Shown here: positions 37,454-47,250 of the stretch, in pieces
Layout of the letters: every line of letters starts with the position of its first letter
Numbering within the stretch: position 1 is the first letter of the stretch
Origin: Vagococcus penaei
GTDB lineage: Bacteria > Bacillota > Bacilli > Lactobacillales > Vagococcaceae
Reading direction: 5' to 3'
Length of the DNA: 64,000 bases
Assembly: GCF_001998885.1 (NCBI RefSeq)
Contig: NZ_CP019609.1
Coordinates: 1,848,001-1,912,000 of the forward strand
Program-made: the position numbers and the translations under genes
Notes under the pieces: model-generated
What the model was told of the DNA's origin: nothing
Databases searched by the model: none
What the model saw: only the letters and a program-made list of their open reading frames with translations

Positions 37454-38809
37454 TTAGGGTTGTAGTTTAATTGCACCATTCTGAATGTATCGATTGAACA
37501 AGGCAATTTCTTGCTCAAATAAAGTATAGGCGGGGTGACTAGTAGATGCAAGCATTTCTTTTGGAAAGAAGAAACGTTGGTCGCCTTTTGTTTCACCAGC
37601 TATAGCAGCTACTAATTCGCTCACTTTTGATAATTCACGCAAACTGCCATCAGCTTCCATTAGTTCGATTTGGGTACGATGATAGTTTTGTTCAGGCCGG
37701 TAAAAATCGTATGGCAAATCATAGCTTGAATTAATGGCAGTATAATTGGTAGAATCAAAGCCGACTGTTTCGATGATCGCTGTTAAATTAGGTAAGTACT
37801 GTTTTGTTTCTTCAGTAAATGACACTGATTTAAAAGGATAACGATTGAGAAACCGTTTGGCCAAGTCACTTAAAATACTATCAGAGTAGTCTGCCCACAA
37901 AATAAAGCTGGTTGTTAGCACACCATCATCCAATTTAACATAGTCCTCAAGAGTAAAATTACCATGTAGAAAAGGCACTAACAATGGTGAATATGTATCA
38001 AAATAGTCAGGGTCATTTGTATAAAGTTTTTTAGCACGTTTTAGTAAGTGATCTAAAACAACTTCCATTCCCCGTGCAACTGGATGGAAATAAATTTGCA
38101 TATACATCTGGTAGCGACTGACAATATAATCTTCAACAGCATGCATGCCACTCATTCGAAACGTAATACCATCTTTATAGGGTCGAATGACACGTAAAAT
38201 ACGAGTAATATCAAAGGTACCGTATTCAGTTCCTGTAAAATAAGCATCGCGTAATAAATAATCCATCCGGTCAGCGTCAATCTGACTAGAAATTAGTTGG
38301 ACGACTTGTGGATTAGGATACGTCTTTTGAATCACACTAGCGACTTTTTCTGGAAAATCTAAGCTAATTTGTTTCAGTATTTGATTAATCTCAGTCGTTT
38401 CTGAGGTAATTAAATCAATTGTTATCTGCTCATGATTAGTCTGAAAAATCCCTTCAAACGTGTGTGAGAAAGGACCGTGTCCTAAATCATGTAGAAGTGC
38501 CGCGCATAGTGTGACTAAGCGCTCTCGATTGTCCCAACCATTAATTGGATCTTTTTCAATAGAGTAATTTTGTTGGAAAGATTGGCAAATTCGGCGAGCA
38601 ATTTCATATACACCTAATGAATGACCGAAACGTGTGTGCTCAGCTGTGTGAAAGATTAAAGAACTTGTGCCTAATTGTTTGATACGACGTAATCGCTGAA
38701 ACTCTCGTGCATTGATTAAGTCCAAAATGAGTTGATCTTCCACTTGAATATAGTTATGAATTGGATCACGGAAAATTTTTTCCATTGTTTGTTGGTTTGT
38801 AGTATTCAT
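37454..38809 (-). CDS. HD-domain dNTP triphosphohydrolase-like protein
   Basis: A 451-residue HD-superfamily phosphohydrolase (YwfO type). The ATG at 38809 has AGGAGGA upstream. The metal motif is seen as H63, HD at 107-108 (CAALLHDLGHGPFSHTFEG) and a later Asp in SSQIDADRMDYLLRDAYFTG. The E. faecalis homologue EF1143 is a tetrameric SAMHD1-like dNTPase that adjusts dNTP pools. The gene starts 1 nt past the lipL stop, an arrangement also seen near ywfL-ywfO in Bacillus. Confidence 0.9.
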   Translation of the reverse strand: MNTTNQQTMEKIFRDPIHNYIQVEDQLILDLINAREFQRLRRIKQLGTSSLIFHTAEHTRFGHSLGVYEIARRICQSFQQNYSIEKDPINGWDNRERLVTLCAALLHDLGHGPFSHTFEGIFQTNHEQITIDLITSETTEINQILKQISLDFPEKVASVIQKTYPNPQVVQLISSQIDADRMDYLLRDAYFTGTEYGTFDITRILRVIRPYKDGITFRMSGMHAVEDYIVSRYQMYMQIYFHPVARGMEVVLDHLLKRAKKLYTNDPDYFDTYSPLLVPFLHGNFTLEDYVKLDDGVLTTSFILWADYSDSILSDLAKRFLNRYPFKSVSFTEETKQYLPNLTAIIETVGFDSTNYTAINSSYDLPYDFYRPEQNYHRTQIELMEADGSLRELSKVSELVAAIAGETKGDQRFFFPKEMLASTSHPAYTLFEQEIALFNRYIQNGAIKLQP

Positions 38810-38810
38810 G

Positions 38811-39653
38811 TCATTCCTCCTGACTTTGAATGATGTGATTACGCTGAGCCATGCGCTTATATTGTTGTTCATAGTTAATTTTCCAGTTTGGGTTAGTTAA
38901 ATAATCTTGTAGGTCATCTGAGACCAATTCAAGTGTTTTAAAAACTAACGGTAGTGCGCCTTTAATACGATTTTTTATATCAGCTATTGTTAAATCAATT
39001 CCAAGTAAATCAGATAAATTAGCCATTGATTCAGGTGAAACAGGAGGATAACCATCTGTTCCAAAGTTGTTTTCAAGGCTTACTAAATAAAAATCACGTA
39101 CCAATTGTCCTCGTTGTTGCTGGTTACCGTAAACACTTAAATAAATCATGATAGCGATACCTTTTTTCACACGACGTTGGGCAATACCTGCAAATTTTTT
39201 ACCATCGATACTTAAATCAAAGTCTCCTGGACAATAAGAATCAGATACTTCATGCGCGTCGACTGAGATGTCAAAATCATTTAATGCGGTAGTTATTAGC
39301 TGTTTCATTAGTAGATAGCCATCATCAATCGATTGTTTAGATTGTTGAAAATTTTCCGGGATAATAATTGAAAAATTTAAAACACCCTCATCTGCTACTA
39401 CGGCTAATCCTCCAGAGTTACGGACAACTGGGAAATAACCGTGTGTTGCGATTTTTTGAATGCCACGTGTTAAATTAGGCACTCGAGTATCTTTCATTCC
39501 AAGAATAACTTGGTTTGTCATTTGCCAAAAATGAAAAATCAGCTGGTTTGTCTCTCCTACATAGGTGGTCAGTAAGTCTGTATAAATAAACGGGTCAAAA
39601 CGTTCCAGGTTCGTTAATTGTCCTTGATCAAATAATGTTCCAATTTGTGTCAT
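38811..39653 (-). CDS. lipL: Octanoyl-[GcvH]:protein N-octanoyltransferase (LipL)
   Basis: A 280-residue member of the lipoate ligase/octanoyltransferase fold. It has the segment VVRNSGGLAVVADEGVLNFS, the catalytic cysteine C141 in SDSYCPGDFDLS, and lysine K153 in GKKFAGIAQRR. LipL moves octanoyl or lipoyl groups between GcvH and the E2 subunits of oxoacid dehydrogenases. A pairing with the HD protein gene matches ywfL/ywfO in Bacillus. An amidotransferase that also uses lipoate is the other close family choice. Confidence 0.85.
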   Translation of the reverse strand: MTQIGTLFDQGQLTNLERFDPFIYTDLLTTYVGETNQLIFHFWQMTNQVILGMKDTRVPNLTRGIQKIATHGYFPVVRNSGGLAVVADEGVLNFSIIIPENFQQSKQSIDDGYLLMKQLITTALNDFDISVDAHEVSDSYCPGDFDLSIDGKKFAGIAQRRVKKGIAIMIYLSVYGNQQQRGQLVRDFYLVSLENNFGTDGYPPVSPESMANLSDLLGIDLTIADIKNRIKGALPLVFKTLELVSDDLQDYLTNPNWKINYEQQYKRMAQRNHIIQSQEE

Positions 39654-39787
39654 AAAATCGCGACTCCTTTAGTCATAATAGCTTTATTATACATGATGTT
39701 CCCTATTATTTAAGGAAGAATGTTTGTGACTTGTTGAAATGTTTGACAAATATTTCAAAGTTAAGCAAAATAAGGTGAGGTGAGAGA

Positions 39788-40225
39788 ATGAAAGAAAGAA
39801 AATCAATGCCAATTATGCTTCATATTCAAACAAAAGTTTATCAAAATAATGAGTTTACAGAACATGATATCGAATTATCCGGTCAGATGATCCAAATTAA
39901 AGACGTTATCTATTTACGGTACAATGAGTCGATGGAGGGGGTAGATACGGAAATTCCAGTGACAATCAAGTTGATGCCTGATGGTCAAGTCCAACTTATC
40001 CGTTCTGGCGATGTCCGTATGAAATTACGTTTTGTCTACCAACAAAGGCAAGAAACACTTTATCATACACCATTTGGTATGCTAGATATTGCCACATTTA
40101 CCACGAATATGCGTGTAAGCTTAAAGGATAATCCTTATTCTGGTGCGATTCAAATTGACTATGAATTGTTTGGTGGCGAGGAAAAAATAGGTGTTTATCA
40201 TTTGAACCTATCATTTACTGCCTAA
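39788..40225 (+). CDS. ywiB: DUF1934 calycin-like protein (YwiB-like)
   Basis: A 145-residue DUF1934/YwiB protein, predicted to form a beta-barrel (strands such as IMLHIQTKVYQ, IELSGQMIQI, VPVTIKLMPDGQVQLIRSGD). The C-terminal segment with GMLDIATFTTNMRVSL fits the family. ATG follows GGTGAGGTGAG. It sits next to rpoE, as in Bacillus, but without argS between. The function is unknown. Confidence 0.82.
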   Translation: MKERKSMPIMLHIQTKVYQNNEFTEHDIELSGQMIQIKDVIYLRYNESMEGVDTEIPVTIKLMPDGQVQLIRSGDVRMKLRFVYQQRQETLYHTPFGMLDIATFTTNMRVSLKDNPYSGAIQIDYELFGGEEKIGVYHLNLSFTA

Positions 40226-40250
40226 ATTTAGATAAATTTGCGTGATACAA

Positions 40251-40280
40251 TTGATTTTATGAGTCGCTTTATTGTATTAT
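40251..40280 (+). promoter_or_regulatory. Promoter of rpoE
   Basis: TTGATT (40251-40256) and TATTAT (40275-40280) with 18-bp spacing; predicted transcript start about 32 nt before the rpoE binding site region. Confidence 0.5.
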
Positions 40281-40311
40281 AGAGAGTAGACTGTGAAAGG
40301 ACGTGTGCCAG

Positions 40312-40929
40312 TTGGAAATGAAAGCTTTTGAAGGTATCGATAAAAACGAATTATCAATGATTGAAGTTGCTCACGCTATTTTAGAACAACGTGATCGCGG
40401 CGATATTATTGAATTTTCTGATTTAGTTAATGCAATTCAAAATTATTTAGGCAAAGCTGATAGTGAAATTCGTGACGTGTTACCACAATTTTATACAGAT
40501 TTAAATATAGATGGTAGCTTTATTTCTTTAGGAGATAACCGTTGGGGATTACGTGGATGGTATCCAATTGATTCGATTGATGAAGAAGTATCTGGTGTTG
40601 ACGAAGATGAGGAAAGTAAACCACGACGTAAAAAACGTAAAAAAGTAAATGCCTTCTTAGGTTCTGATGATGATGCGATTGATTATAATGATGATGATCC
40701 AGAAGATTCAGAATTAATCGAACATGATGACGATTTGTATGATGATGAAGAAGAAGACGAAGAAGATGAAGCAAAAGAAATTAAAGAGTATACAAGCGAT
40801 TTATCTGAAATTGGTGCAGATCATGATGTTGACGACGAGGATGAAGTTCCAGAAGGCGTTGAAGATGATTTAACAATTATTGAAGATGATGATTTGTTTG
40901 CTGATGATGAAGACGAAGACGAAGAATAA
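40312..40929 (+). CDS. rpoE: RNA polymerase delta subunit
   Basis: A 205-residue delta subunit. TTG at 40312 is preferred: AAAGGA (40296-40301) is 10 nt away and the product starts MEMKAFEGIDKNELSMIEVAHAIL, as in the family. The GTG at 40303 is too close and the ATG at 40318 too far. The N-terminal HARE-HTH domain covers about residues 10-85. The C-terminal half is an acidic disordered tail (Asp/Glu runs), the hallmark of RpoE. Delta raises RNA polymerase recycling and promoter specificity in Firmicutes. Confidence 0.95.
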   Translation: MEMKAFEGIDKNELSMIEVAHAILEQRDRGDIIEFSDLVNAIQNYLGKADSEIRDVLPQFYTDLNIDGSFISLGDNRWGLRGWYPIDSIDEEVSGVDEDEESKPRRKKRKKVNAFLGSDDDAIDYNDDDPEDSELIEHDDDLYDDEEEDEEDEAKEIKEYTSDLSEIGADHDVDDEDEVPEGVEDDLTIIEDDDLFADDEDEDEE

Positions 40930-40938
40930 TTAATCACT

Positions 40939-40967
40939 TAAAGAGTATCTTTCGAGATACTCTTTTC
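40939..40967 (+). terminator. Intrinsic terminator of rpoE
   Basis: AAAGAGTATCT / AGATACTCTTT with a TTCG loop and T run. Confidence 0.85.
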
Positions 40968-40987
40968 TGCTAAGGAGTTGTTTAAAA

Positions 40988-41329
40988 ATGGAGTACTTTC
41001 ATGAAATTATCAAGTACATTGTATTATTATTGAATAGCTTTTCGATTATTATCTTACTTTTTGGTGTGGTTAAAGCTTTTTTTGATTTTTTTGGTAATGA
41101 ATTTAAAAACGGTGATCGCTTTGTGATTGCTAAAAAAAATAATCGTATCAAACTATATTTAGGGTCATATATTTTGTTAAGTTTAGAAGTATTAATTGCA
41201 TCGGATATTATTGAAACAATTATGAATCCTTCAGTCGATGACATCTTTACACTGGCAGGAATTGTGGTTATTCGAACGGCTATTTCTTATTTTTTAGGCA
41301 AGGAAATGGAACATACGGAAACTGATTAA
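40988..41329 (+). CDS. DUF1622 family membrane protein
   Basis: A 113-residue membrane protein with three hydrophobic helices (IVLLLNSFSIIILLFGVV; YLGSYILLSLEVLIASDII; FTLAGIVVIRTAISYFL). The GSYILLSLEVLIASDII segment fits DUF1622. AAGGAG precedes the ATG. A terminator lies on each side, so it is likely a single gene. Its function is unknown. Confidence 0.75.
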   Translation: MEYFHEIIKYIVLLLNSFSIIILLFGVVKAFFDFFGNEFKNGDRFVIAKKNNRIKLYLGSYILLSLEVLIASDIIETIMNPSVDDIFTLAGIVVIRTAISYFLGKEMEHTETD

Positions 41330-41339
41330 ATTAGGTTAA

Positions 41340-41381
41340 GTGAGTGCTGCAACTGCGTTTGGTTGCGGTACTCACTTTTTT
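41340..41381 (+). terminator. Intrinsic terminator after the DUF1622 gene
   Basis: GTGAGTGCTGCAAC / GGTTGCGGTACTCAC with a T run. Confidence 0.8.
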
Positions 41382-41499
41382 ATTTACTAGTGTGTATGAA
41401 AGTCAATTTAATTTCCTAAGCACTTCGGTTGACTTTGTGTTATTAAAACGAATACAATACAACTATACCAAAATTAAAATTATCATCAGGAGGTTTAAT

Positions 41500-42978
41500 A
41501 TGATTGGATTATTAGAGTTAGACAAACATTATAAATTATTTATTGATGGCAAGTGGACAGAAGGCAGCGAAGGTAATAAATTAGATAGTCATTCGCCAAT
41601 TGACAATCGTCATTTAGCAACGTTTATTGATGCGACTGATGCCGATGTTGATGCTGCTGTAGCTGCTGCTAAAAAAGCTTTTCCAGCTTGGAAAGATTGG
41701 TCATTAGTTGATCGTAGTAATCTATTAATTAAAATTGCGGATGTCATTGATAAACACGCTGAGCATTTAGCAAAAGTGGAATCACTAGATAATGGAAAAC
41801 CTATCCGTGAGACTCGTGCAATTGATGTCCCATTAAGTGCAGATCATTTCCGCTATTTTGCTGGAGTGATTCGTAGTGAAGAGGGTTCTGCTCAAGCATT
41901 TGATAAAAATACTTTAAGTATTGTCTTACGTGAACCAATTGGTGTCGTTGGTCAAATAGTCCCATGGAATTTCCCTATTTTAATGGCTGCTTGGAAATTA
42001 GCACCAGCTTTAGCGGCTGGTAATACGATTGTGATTCATCCGTCGTCATCAACGTCATTAAGTTTATTAGAATTAGCCAAATTGATTGGTCCAATGCTGC
42101 CGGATGGCGTATTGAACGTTGTGACTGGTAAAGGTTCTAAATCCGGCGAATACATGTTGCACCATGAAGGTATTAATAAATTAGCCTTTACTGGTTCGAC
42201 AGAGGTTGGTTATAATGTTGCTAAAGCAGCAGCTAGTCGTCTGATTCCATCAACTCTTGAGTTGGGTGGTAAATCAGCAAATATTTTCTTTGATGATATG
42301 CCATTTGACAAAGCGGTTGAAGGGGCTGAATTAGGTATCCTTTTTAATCAAGGTCAAGTATGTTGTGCAGGTTCAAGAATTTTTGTTCAAGAAGGTATTT
42401 ACGATCGATTTGTGACGGTGTTAAAAGAAAAATTTGAAGCAGTTGTTGTTGGAGACTCGTTAGATGAAAAAACACAGATGGGTGCTCAAATTAATCAACG
42501 TCAAGTCGATAATATTTTGAAGGCAGTTGAAGCTGGACGCCAAGAGGGTGCTACTATTTTTACTGGGGGCTACCAATTAGACGGCAAATTGGCCAATGGT
42601 TGTTACGTAGCGCCAACACTGTTAACTGATGTGACAAATGAGATGACTGTGGCTCAAGAAGAGATTTTTGGTCCAGTTGCAGTTGTCATTAAATTTAAAA
42701 CAGTTGATGATGTTATCAAGTTGGCGAATGAGTCTGATTATGGTTTAGGTGGAGGTGTCTGGACATCTAATATTAATACGGCCTTAAAAGTTGGTCGTGA
42801 GATTGAAACGGGACGGATTTGGGTCAATACATATAATCAAATTCCAGCGGGTTCACCATTTGGTGGATACAAGAAATCTGGTATCGGCCGGGAAACACAC
42901 AAAACAATTTTAGAAGCTTATACACAGATGAAGAATATCTATATTGATACTAGCGAACATGGCTTTGGTCTATATTAA
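41500..42978 (+). CDS. Aldehyde dehydrogenase
   Basis: A 492-residue NAD(P)-dependent aldehyde dehydrogenase. The ATG at 41500 follows CAGGAGG; a frame extending to 41344 would cross the terminator and has no support. Motifs are the cofactor loop FTGSTEVG, the catalytic Glu in LELGGKSANI and the catalytic Cys in GQVCCAGSR. It oxidises an aldehyde to the acid. The best general guess is a broad acetaldehyde or related enzyme. No partner gene is near. Confidence 0.93.
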   Translation: MIGLLELDKHYKLFIDGKWTEGSEGNKLDSHSPIDNRHLATFIDATDADVDAAVAAAKKAFPAWKDWSLVDRSNLLIKIADVIDKHAEHLAKVESLDNGKPIRETRAIDVPLSADHFRYFAGVIRSEEGSAQAFDKNTLSIVLREPIGVVGQIVPWNFPILMAAWKLAPALAAGNTIVIHPSSSTSLSLLELAKLIGPMLPDGVLNVVTGKGSKSGEYMLHHEGINKLAFTGSTEVGYNVAKAAASRLIPSTLELGGKSANIFFDDMPFDKAVEGAELGILFNQGQVCCAGSRIFVQEGIYDRFVTVLKEKFEAVVVGDSLDEKTQMGAQINQRQVDNILKAVEAGRQEGATIFTGGYQLDGKLANGCYVAPTLLTDVTNEMTVAQEEIFGPVAVVIKFKTVDDVIKLANESDYGLGGGVWTSNINTALKVGREIETGRIWVNTYNQIPAGSPFGGYKKSGIGRETHKTILEAYTQMKNIYIDTSEHGFGLY

Positions 42979-43121
42979 AAGGTAGCTAAGATTAAAATTT
43001 TCAGAAATCTATATGAAAATTGTGATTTTACTAGCAAATGTGGCAATAGTTTGGTAAAATAATAACTGTTAGCTAAGCAATAACTTAGCAAATCGATATC
43101 CAATTTAGGAGGAAGTTAATT

Positions 43122-43988
43122 ATGGCATTAGTATCAGCAACAGAAATGTTAAAAAAAGCTAGAGAAGGTAAATATGCAGTAGGAGCTTTCAATACAAACA
43201 ACTTAGAATGGACTAAAGCAATCTTACAAGGTGCTCAAGAATCAAATGCTCCAGTTATGATTCAAACATCAATGGGAGCTGCTAAATACATGGGCGGTTA
43301 CCAAGTATGTTATGACTTAGTAAAAGATTTAATTGATTCAATGGGTATCACTGTTCCCGTAGCTTTACACTTAGACCACGGTGAATACAAAGATGCAATT
43401 GAATGTATTAAAGTTGGCTATACTTCAGTTATGTTTGATGGCTCTCATTTACCATTTGACGAAAACTTAGCTAAAGCGAAAGAAGTTGTTTCTTTTGCGC
43501 ACATCAATGGCGTGTCTGTTGAATGTGAAGTTGGTAGCATTGGTGGAGAAGAAGATGGCATTATTGGTGCTGGTGAATTAGCTGATCCTAACGAATGTAA
43601 ATTAATGTCAGATACTGGTATTGATTTCTTAGCAGCTGGTATTGGTAACATTCATGGTGCTTACCCAACTAACTGGGCTGGATTAAGTTTTGAAACATTA
43701 GAAGCTATTGCAAACGTTACTGATGGTAAACCATTAGTATTACATGGTGGTTCTGGTATTCCTTTAGACCAAATCCAAACTGCAATTGCACACGGTGTAT
43801 CTAAAATTAACGTAAACACTGAATGTCAAGAAGTCTTTGCAGCAGCAACTCGTAAATATATTGAAGAAAATAAAGATTTACAAGGTAAAGGTTTTGACCC
43901 TCGTAAATTATTAGCTCCTGGTACACAAGCAGTAGTTGATTTAGTTAAAGAACGTATCGAATGGTTCGGTTCTAAAGACAAAGCATAA
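43122..43988 (+). CDS. fba: Class II fructose-bisphosphate aldolase
   Basis: A 288-residue zinc-dependent aldolase of glycolysis. The catalytic and metal residues appear in HLDHGEYKDAIECIKVGYTSVMFDGS, ECEVGSIGGEED, GNIHGAYP and LHGGSGIP. AGGAGGAAG precedes the ATG. Codon use looks typical of a highly expressed gene (few rare codons). The gene is followed by a terminator and then murA2 and rho, an order shared with other Firmicutes. Confidence 0.97.
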   Translation: MALVSATEMLKKAREGKYAVGAFNTNNLEWTKAILQGAQESNAPVMIQTSMGAAKYMGGYQVCYDLVKDLIDSMGITVPVALHLDHGEYKDAIECIKVGYTSVMFDGSHLPFDENLAKAKEVVSFAHINGVSVECEVGSIGGEEDGIIGAGELADPNECKLMSDTGIDFLAAGIGNIHGAYPTNWAGLSFETLEAIANVTDGKPLVLHGGSGIPLDQIQTAIAHGVSKINVNTECQEVFAAATRKYIEENKDLQGKGFDPRKLLAPGTQAVVDLVKERIEWFGSKDKA

Positions 43989-44009
43989 AAAGTTAGTTTA
44001 AACTTTTAA

Positions 44010-44045
44010 AAAAGCAATTAGACCTTTTGGCCTAGTTGCTTTTTT
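44010..44045 (+). terminator. Intrinsic terminator of fba
   Basis: AAAAGCAATTAG / CTAGTTGCTTTT with a T run. Confidence 0.8.
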
Positions 44046-44061
44046 AATTCCATGATTTCAA

Positions 44062-44090
44062 TTACTATAACTTTTTTTATATGTTAGAAT
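44062..44090 (+). promoter_or_regulatory. Candidate promoter of murA2-rho
   Basis: TTACTA (44062-44067) and TAGAAT (44085-44090) with a 17-bp spacer; a second TAGAAT follows at 44095. Confidence 0.45.
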
Positions 44091-44131
44091 ATGCTAGAAT
44101 GATTAAGAATATAGAATAATTGATGATTGGT

Positions 44132-44161
44132 AGCTGCTTTAAGTATAAAAGCAGCTTTTTT
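44132..44161 (+). terminator. Leader terminator (possible attenuator) before murA2
   Basis: AGCTGCTTT pairs with AAAGCAGCT and ends in six T, 28 nt before the murA2 ATG and downstream of the candidate promoter. Confidence 0.65.
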
Positions 44162-44189
44162 CAAGTGTAAAGTGAGGATATAAATTAAA

Positions 44190-45473
44190 ATGAAACGAAT
44201 GATTATAAATGGTGGTAAGAAATTAAGTGGTGAAGTAACTATTAGTGGGGCTAAAAATAGTGCTGTGGCATTAATACCTGCTGCTATTCTAGCGGATTCT
44301 CCAGTAATCTTAGAAGGTGTTCCGGATATCCAAGATGTTCACTCATTAATGGAAATATTAGAAATGATGGGTGTTAAAGTAAGTTTTAATAATCATCGAA
44401 TGGTGATTGATCCTACTAAAATGGTGTCTATTCCGATGCCAAGTGGTAAAATTAATAGTTTACGTGCTTCTTATTATTTTATGGGAGCCCTGTTGGCTAA
44501 ATTTGGCGAGGGTGTTGTTGGTTTGCCTGGTGGCTGCTATTTAGGTCCTCGTCCAATCGATTTACATATCAAGGGTTTTGAGTCTTTGGGAGCTCAGGTA
44601 ACGACGGAACATGGAGCGACTTATCTAAGAACAAATGAAAATGGCCTTGTGGGCACACGAATTTTTATGGATATGGTGTCAATTGGTGCAACGATTAACG
44701 TTATGCTAGCAGCGGTTAAAGCTAAAGGTCGTACGGTGATTGAAAATGCTGCACGGGAGCCCGAAATTATTGATGTGGCGACACTTTTAAATAATATGGG
44801 TGCCAAAATTCGTGGTGCTGGCACGAATGAAATTAGAATTGATGGTGTGGAAGAATTGCATGGTTGTCGTCATTCGATTATTCCTGATCGAATTGAAGCG
44901 GGTACATATCTTTCATTAGCAGCAGCTTACGGTGAAGGTATCCGGGTACAAAATGTTATCTATGAGCACTTAGAAAGTTTTATTTCTAAACTAGAAGAAA
45001 TGGGCGTTCATATGGTAATTGAGGAAGATGCGATTACTGTTAATCCAGTACGTCCATTGAAAGCGACAAATATTACCACAGTTCCTTATCCTGGATTTGC
45101 AACAGATTTACAGCAACCTATTACACCATTACTGATGACAGCTAATGGGACAAGTATTATTATGGATACCATTTATGAAAAACGTGTCAATCATATTCCA
45201 GAACTGGTACGCATGGGCGCTAATGCGAGTATTGAGGGCAATATGATTGTCATCAATGGCCAAGAAGGTTTGAGGTTACAAGGTGCAGAAGTCTATGCGA
45301 GTGATTTACGTGCTGGGGCTTGTTTAGTAATTGCTGGTCTGATGGCTGAAGGAACCACTAAAATTTCTAATGTTGGCAATATTTTACGTGGATATGATAA
45401 TATTATTGAGAAATTAACTGCTTTAGGAGCAGATGTTTACATGGAAGAAACTGATAGTGAAGAGGATGAATAA
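44190..45473 (+). CDS. murA2: UDP-N-acetylglucosamine 1-carboxyvinyltransferase (MurA2/MurZ type)
   Basis: A 427-residue MurA. The active-site Cys is in [16 protein letters not shown] and the EPSP-synthase repeat fold is complete. It makes UDP-GlcNAc-enolpyruvate, the first committed step of peptidoglycan synthesis, and is the fosfomycin target. The paralogue assignment (MurA2/MurZ) rests on the fba-murA-rho order seen in Firmicutes. The stop overlaps the rho start (TAATG), so the two are coupled. Confidence 0.93.
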   Translation: MKRMIINGGKKLSGEVTISGAKNSAVALIPAAILADSPVILEGVPDIQDVHSLMEILEMMGVKVSFNNHRMVIDPTKMVSIPMPSGKINSLRASYYFMGALLAKFGEGVVGLPGGCYLGPRPIDLHIKGFESLGAQVTTEHGATYLRTNENGLVGTRIFMDMVSIGATINVMLAAVKAKGRTVIENAAREPEIIDVATLLNNMGAKIRGAGTNEIRIDGVEELHGCRHSIIPDRIEAGTYLSLAAAYGEGIRVQNVIYEHLESFISKLEEMGVHMVIEEDAITVNPVRPLKATNITTVPYPGFATDLQQPITPLLMTANGTSIIMDTIYEKRVNHIPELVRMGANASIEGNMIVINGQEGLRLQGAEVYASDLRAGACLVIAGLMAEGTTKISNVGNILRGYDNIIEKLTALGADVYMEETDSEEDE

Positions 45474-46744
45474 TGCGCGATTATTTAACAATGGGAGAAT
45501 TAGAGCATAAAACTTTAAAAGAAATTTATGCTTATGCAAAAGACTTTAAAATTCCATATTATAGTCAAATGAATAAAAAGGAACTATCTCTAGCCGTCAT
45601 CCGAGCACAAGCAGAAAAACAAGGCTTTTTCTTAATGGAAGGTGTGCTAGATATTGTATCTCAAGACGGTTATGGTTTTTTACGACCAATTAACTACACG
45701 TCAAGTAAGGAAGATATTTATATTTCGACCTCACAAATTAGACGTTTTGGTTTACGGAATGGGGATCTAGTTGCCGGTAAGGCACGTCCACCAAAGGAAT
45801 CAGAGCGTTATTATGGTTTAATGCATGTTGAGAGTGTTAATGGTAAAAATCCAGAAGAAGCAAAAGAGCGTCCGTATTTCCCAGCCTTAACGGCGCTTTA
45901 TCCAGACAAAAAATTACGCTTGGAAACGACAGATGGTCGTCTAGCAACACGAATGATTGACATCTTTGCTCCTGTCGGTTTTGGTCAACGCGGGTTAATT
46001 GTGGCACCACCAAAAGCTGGTAAAACAAGTGTCATTAAAGAAATTGCTAATGGTATTACGGCCAATCATCCCGATGTTGAGTTAATTGTTCTACTGATTG
46101 ACGAACGTCCAGAAGAGGTAACAGATATTGAACGCAGTGTGAAAGGTGAAGTTGTATCGTCAACGTTCGATCAACTGCCAGAAAATCATACTCGGGTTGC
46201 TGAACTCGTATTGGATCGTGCATTACGTCTAGTTGAAGATAAGCGTGATGTGGTTATTCTGATGGATAGTATCACGCGTTTGGCACGAGCGTATAACTTA
46301 GTGATTCCGCCAAGTGGTCGTACGTTAAGTGGTGGAATTGATCCCGCAGCATTTTATAAGCCAAAACGTTTCTTTGGAGCAGCACGTAACATTGAAGAAG
46401 GTGGAAGTCTAACAATTCTGGCAACAGCTTTAGTAGATACTGGCAGTCGAATGGACGATATTATTTATGAGGAATTTAAAGGTACTGGTAATATGGAACT
46501 TCATTTATCTCGTGAATTAGCCGAACGACGTGTATTTCCTGCAATTGATATTAAACGCTCAGGAACACGACGTGAAGAGATGTTAATGGCGCCTAAGCAC
46601 TTAGAGGAAATTTGGAAATTACGTAATAATATGCAAGGTGGCTCAATTGAATTAACTCATCAACTATTGACATTCTTAAAGAAAACAAAGACCAATGATG
46701 ATTTTTTTGAGGCGTTCAAAGACGTATCATTTTCTAAAAAATGA
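45473..46744 (+). CDS. rho: Transcription termination factor Rho
   Basis: A 423-residue Rho. It has an N-terminal Rho-N helix, a cold-shock-like RNA-binding domain ([10 protein letters not shown] ... [19 protein letters not shown]), the P-loop [12 protein letters not shown], the Walker B segment [16 protein letters not shown] and the Q-loop ISGRT-like [13 protein letters not shown]. The linker is short. It overlaps murA2 by one base. Confidence 0.96.
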   Translation: MRDYLTMGELEHKTLKEIYAYAKDFKIPYYSQMNKKELSLAVIRAQAEKQGFFLMEGVLDIVSQDGYGFLRPINYTSSKEDIYISTSQIRRFGLRNGDLVAGKARPPKESERYYGLMHVESVNGKNPEEAKERPYFPALTALYPDKKLRLETTDGRLATRMIDIFAPVGFGQRGLIVAPPKAGKTSVIKEIANGITANHPDVELIVLLIDERPEEVTDIERSVKGEVVSSTFDQLPENHTRVAELVLDRALRLVEDKRDVVILMDSITRLARAYNLVIPPSGRTLSGGIDPAAFYKPKRFFGAARNIEEGGSLTILATALVDTGSRMDDIIYEEFKGTGNMELHLSRELAERRVFPAIDIKRSGTRREEMLMAPKHLEEIWKLRNNMQGGSIELTHQLLTFLKKTKTNDDFFEAFKDVSFSKK

Positions 46745-46838
46745 ATTGCTTATCTAGATAATTCATGTTAAGATGTTAATTGATTAAAAATCAACTCTGT
46801 CTCAGCAAATGATTCAGGGCAAAGGAGAGAAAAGAAGA

Positions 46839-47102
46839 ATGAAGCAAGGAATTCATCCAGAGTACCATCCAGTAGTTTTTATGGACTCAACAACAGGTTT
46901 TAAATTTTTATCAGGTTCAACTAAAACAACTGAAGAAACAATCGAGTGGGAAGATGGTAACACATACCCAGTAATCCGTGTCGAAGTAACTTCTGATTCA
47001 CATCCATTCTACACTGGACGTCAGAAATTTACTCAAGCAGACGGACGTGTGGATCGTTTCAACAAAAAATATGGTCTTAAAGACGAAAACGCTGAAGCAT
47101 AA
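46839..47102 (+). CDS. rpmE2: 50S ribosomal protein L31 type B
   Basis: An 87-residue L31 of the zinc-independent type. The CxxC pair of the zinc form is replaced ([25 protein letters not shown]). ATG at 46839 has AAAGGAGAG upstream; the upstream ATG at 46809 has none. Zinc-free paralogues often replace the zinc form in zinc limitation, but here no Zur box is evident. A terminator follows. Confidence 0.95.
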   Translation: MKQGIHPEYHPVVFMDSTTGFKFLSGSTKTTEETIEWEDGNTYPVIRVEVTSDSHPFYTGRQKFTQADGRVDRFNKKYGLKDENAEA

Positions 47103-47124
47103 TTTTTATTATGTGAGCAGTTTG

Positions 47125-47157
47125 AAAGGATCTTACCCTTGTGGTAAGGTCTTTTTT
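47125..47157 (+). terminator. Intrinsic terminator of rpmE2
   Basis: GATCTTACC / GGTAAGGTC with loop CTTGT and a T run. Confidence 0.85.
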
Positions 47158-47250
47158 GTTTGGATCGATTAAATATTTTTTTACGGTAAAATAATCGATA
47201 TGGTCATGGTTATGTTATAATGGTGGCATCATTTTAAGGAGTGGATAAGT

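Noticed and set aside
39662-39787. Possible riboswitch between lipL and the ywiB-like gene
   Set aside because: Only divergent AT-rich promoter-like sequence; no conserved aptamer core.
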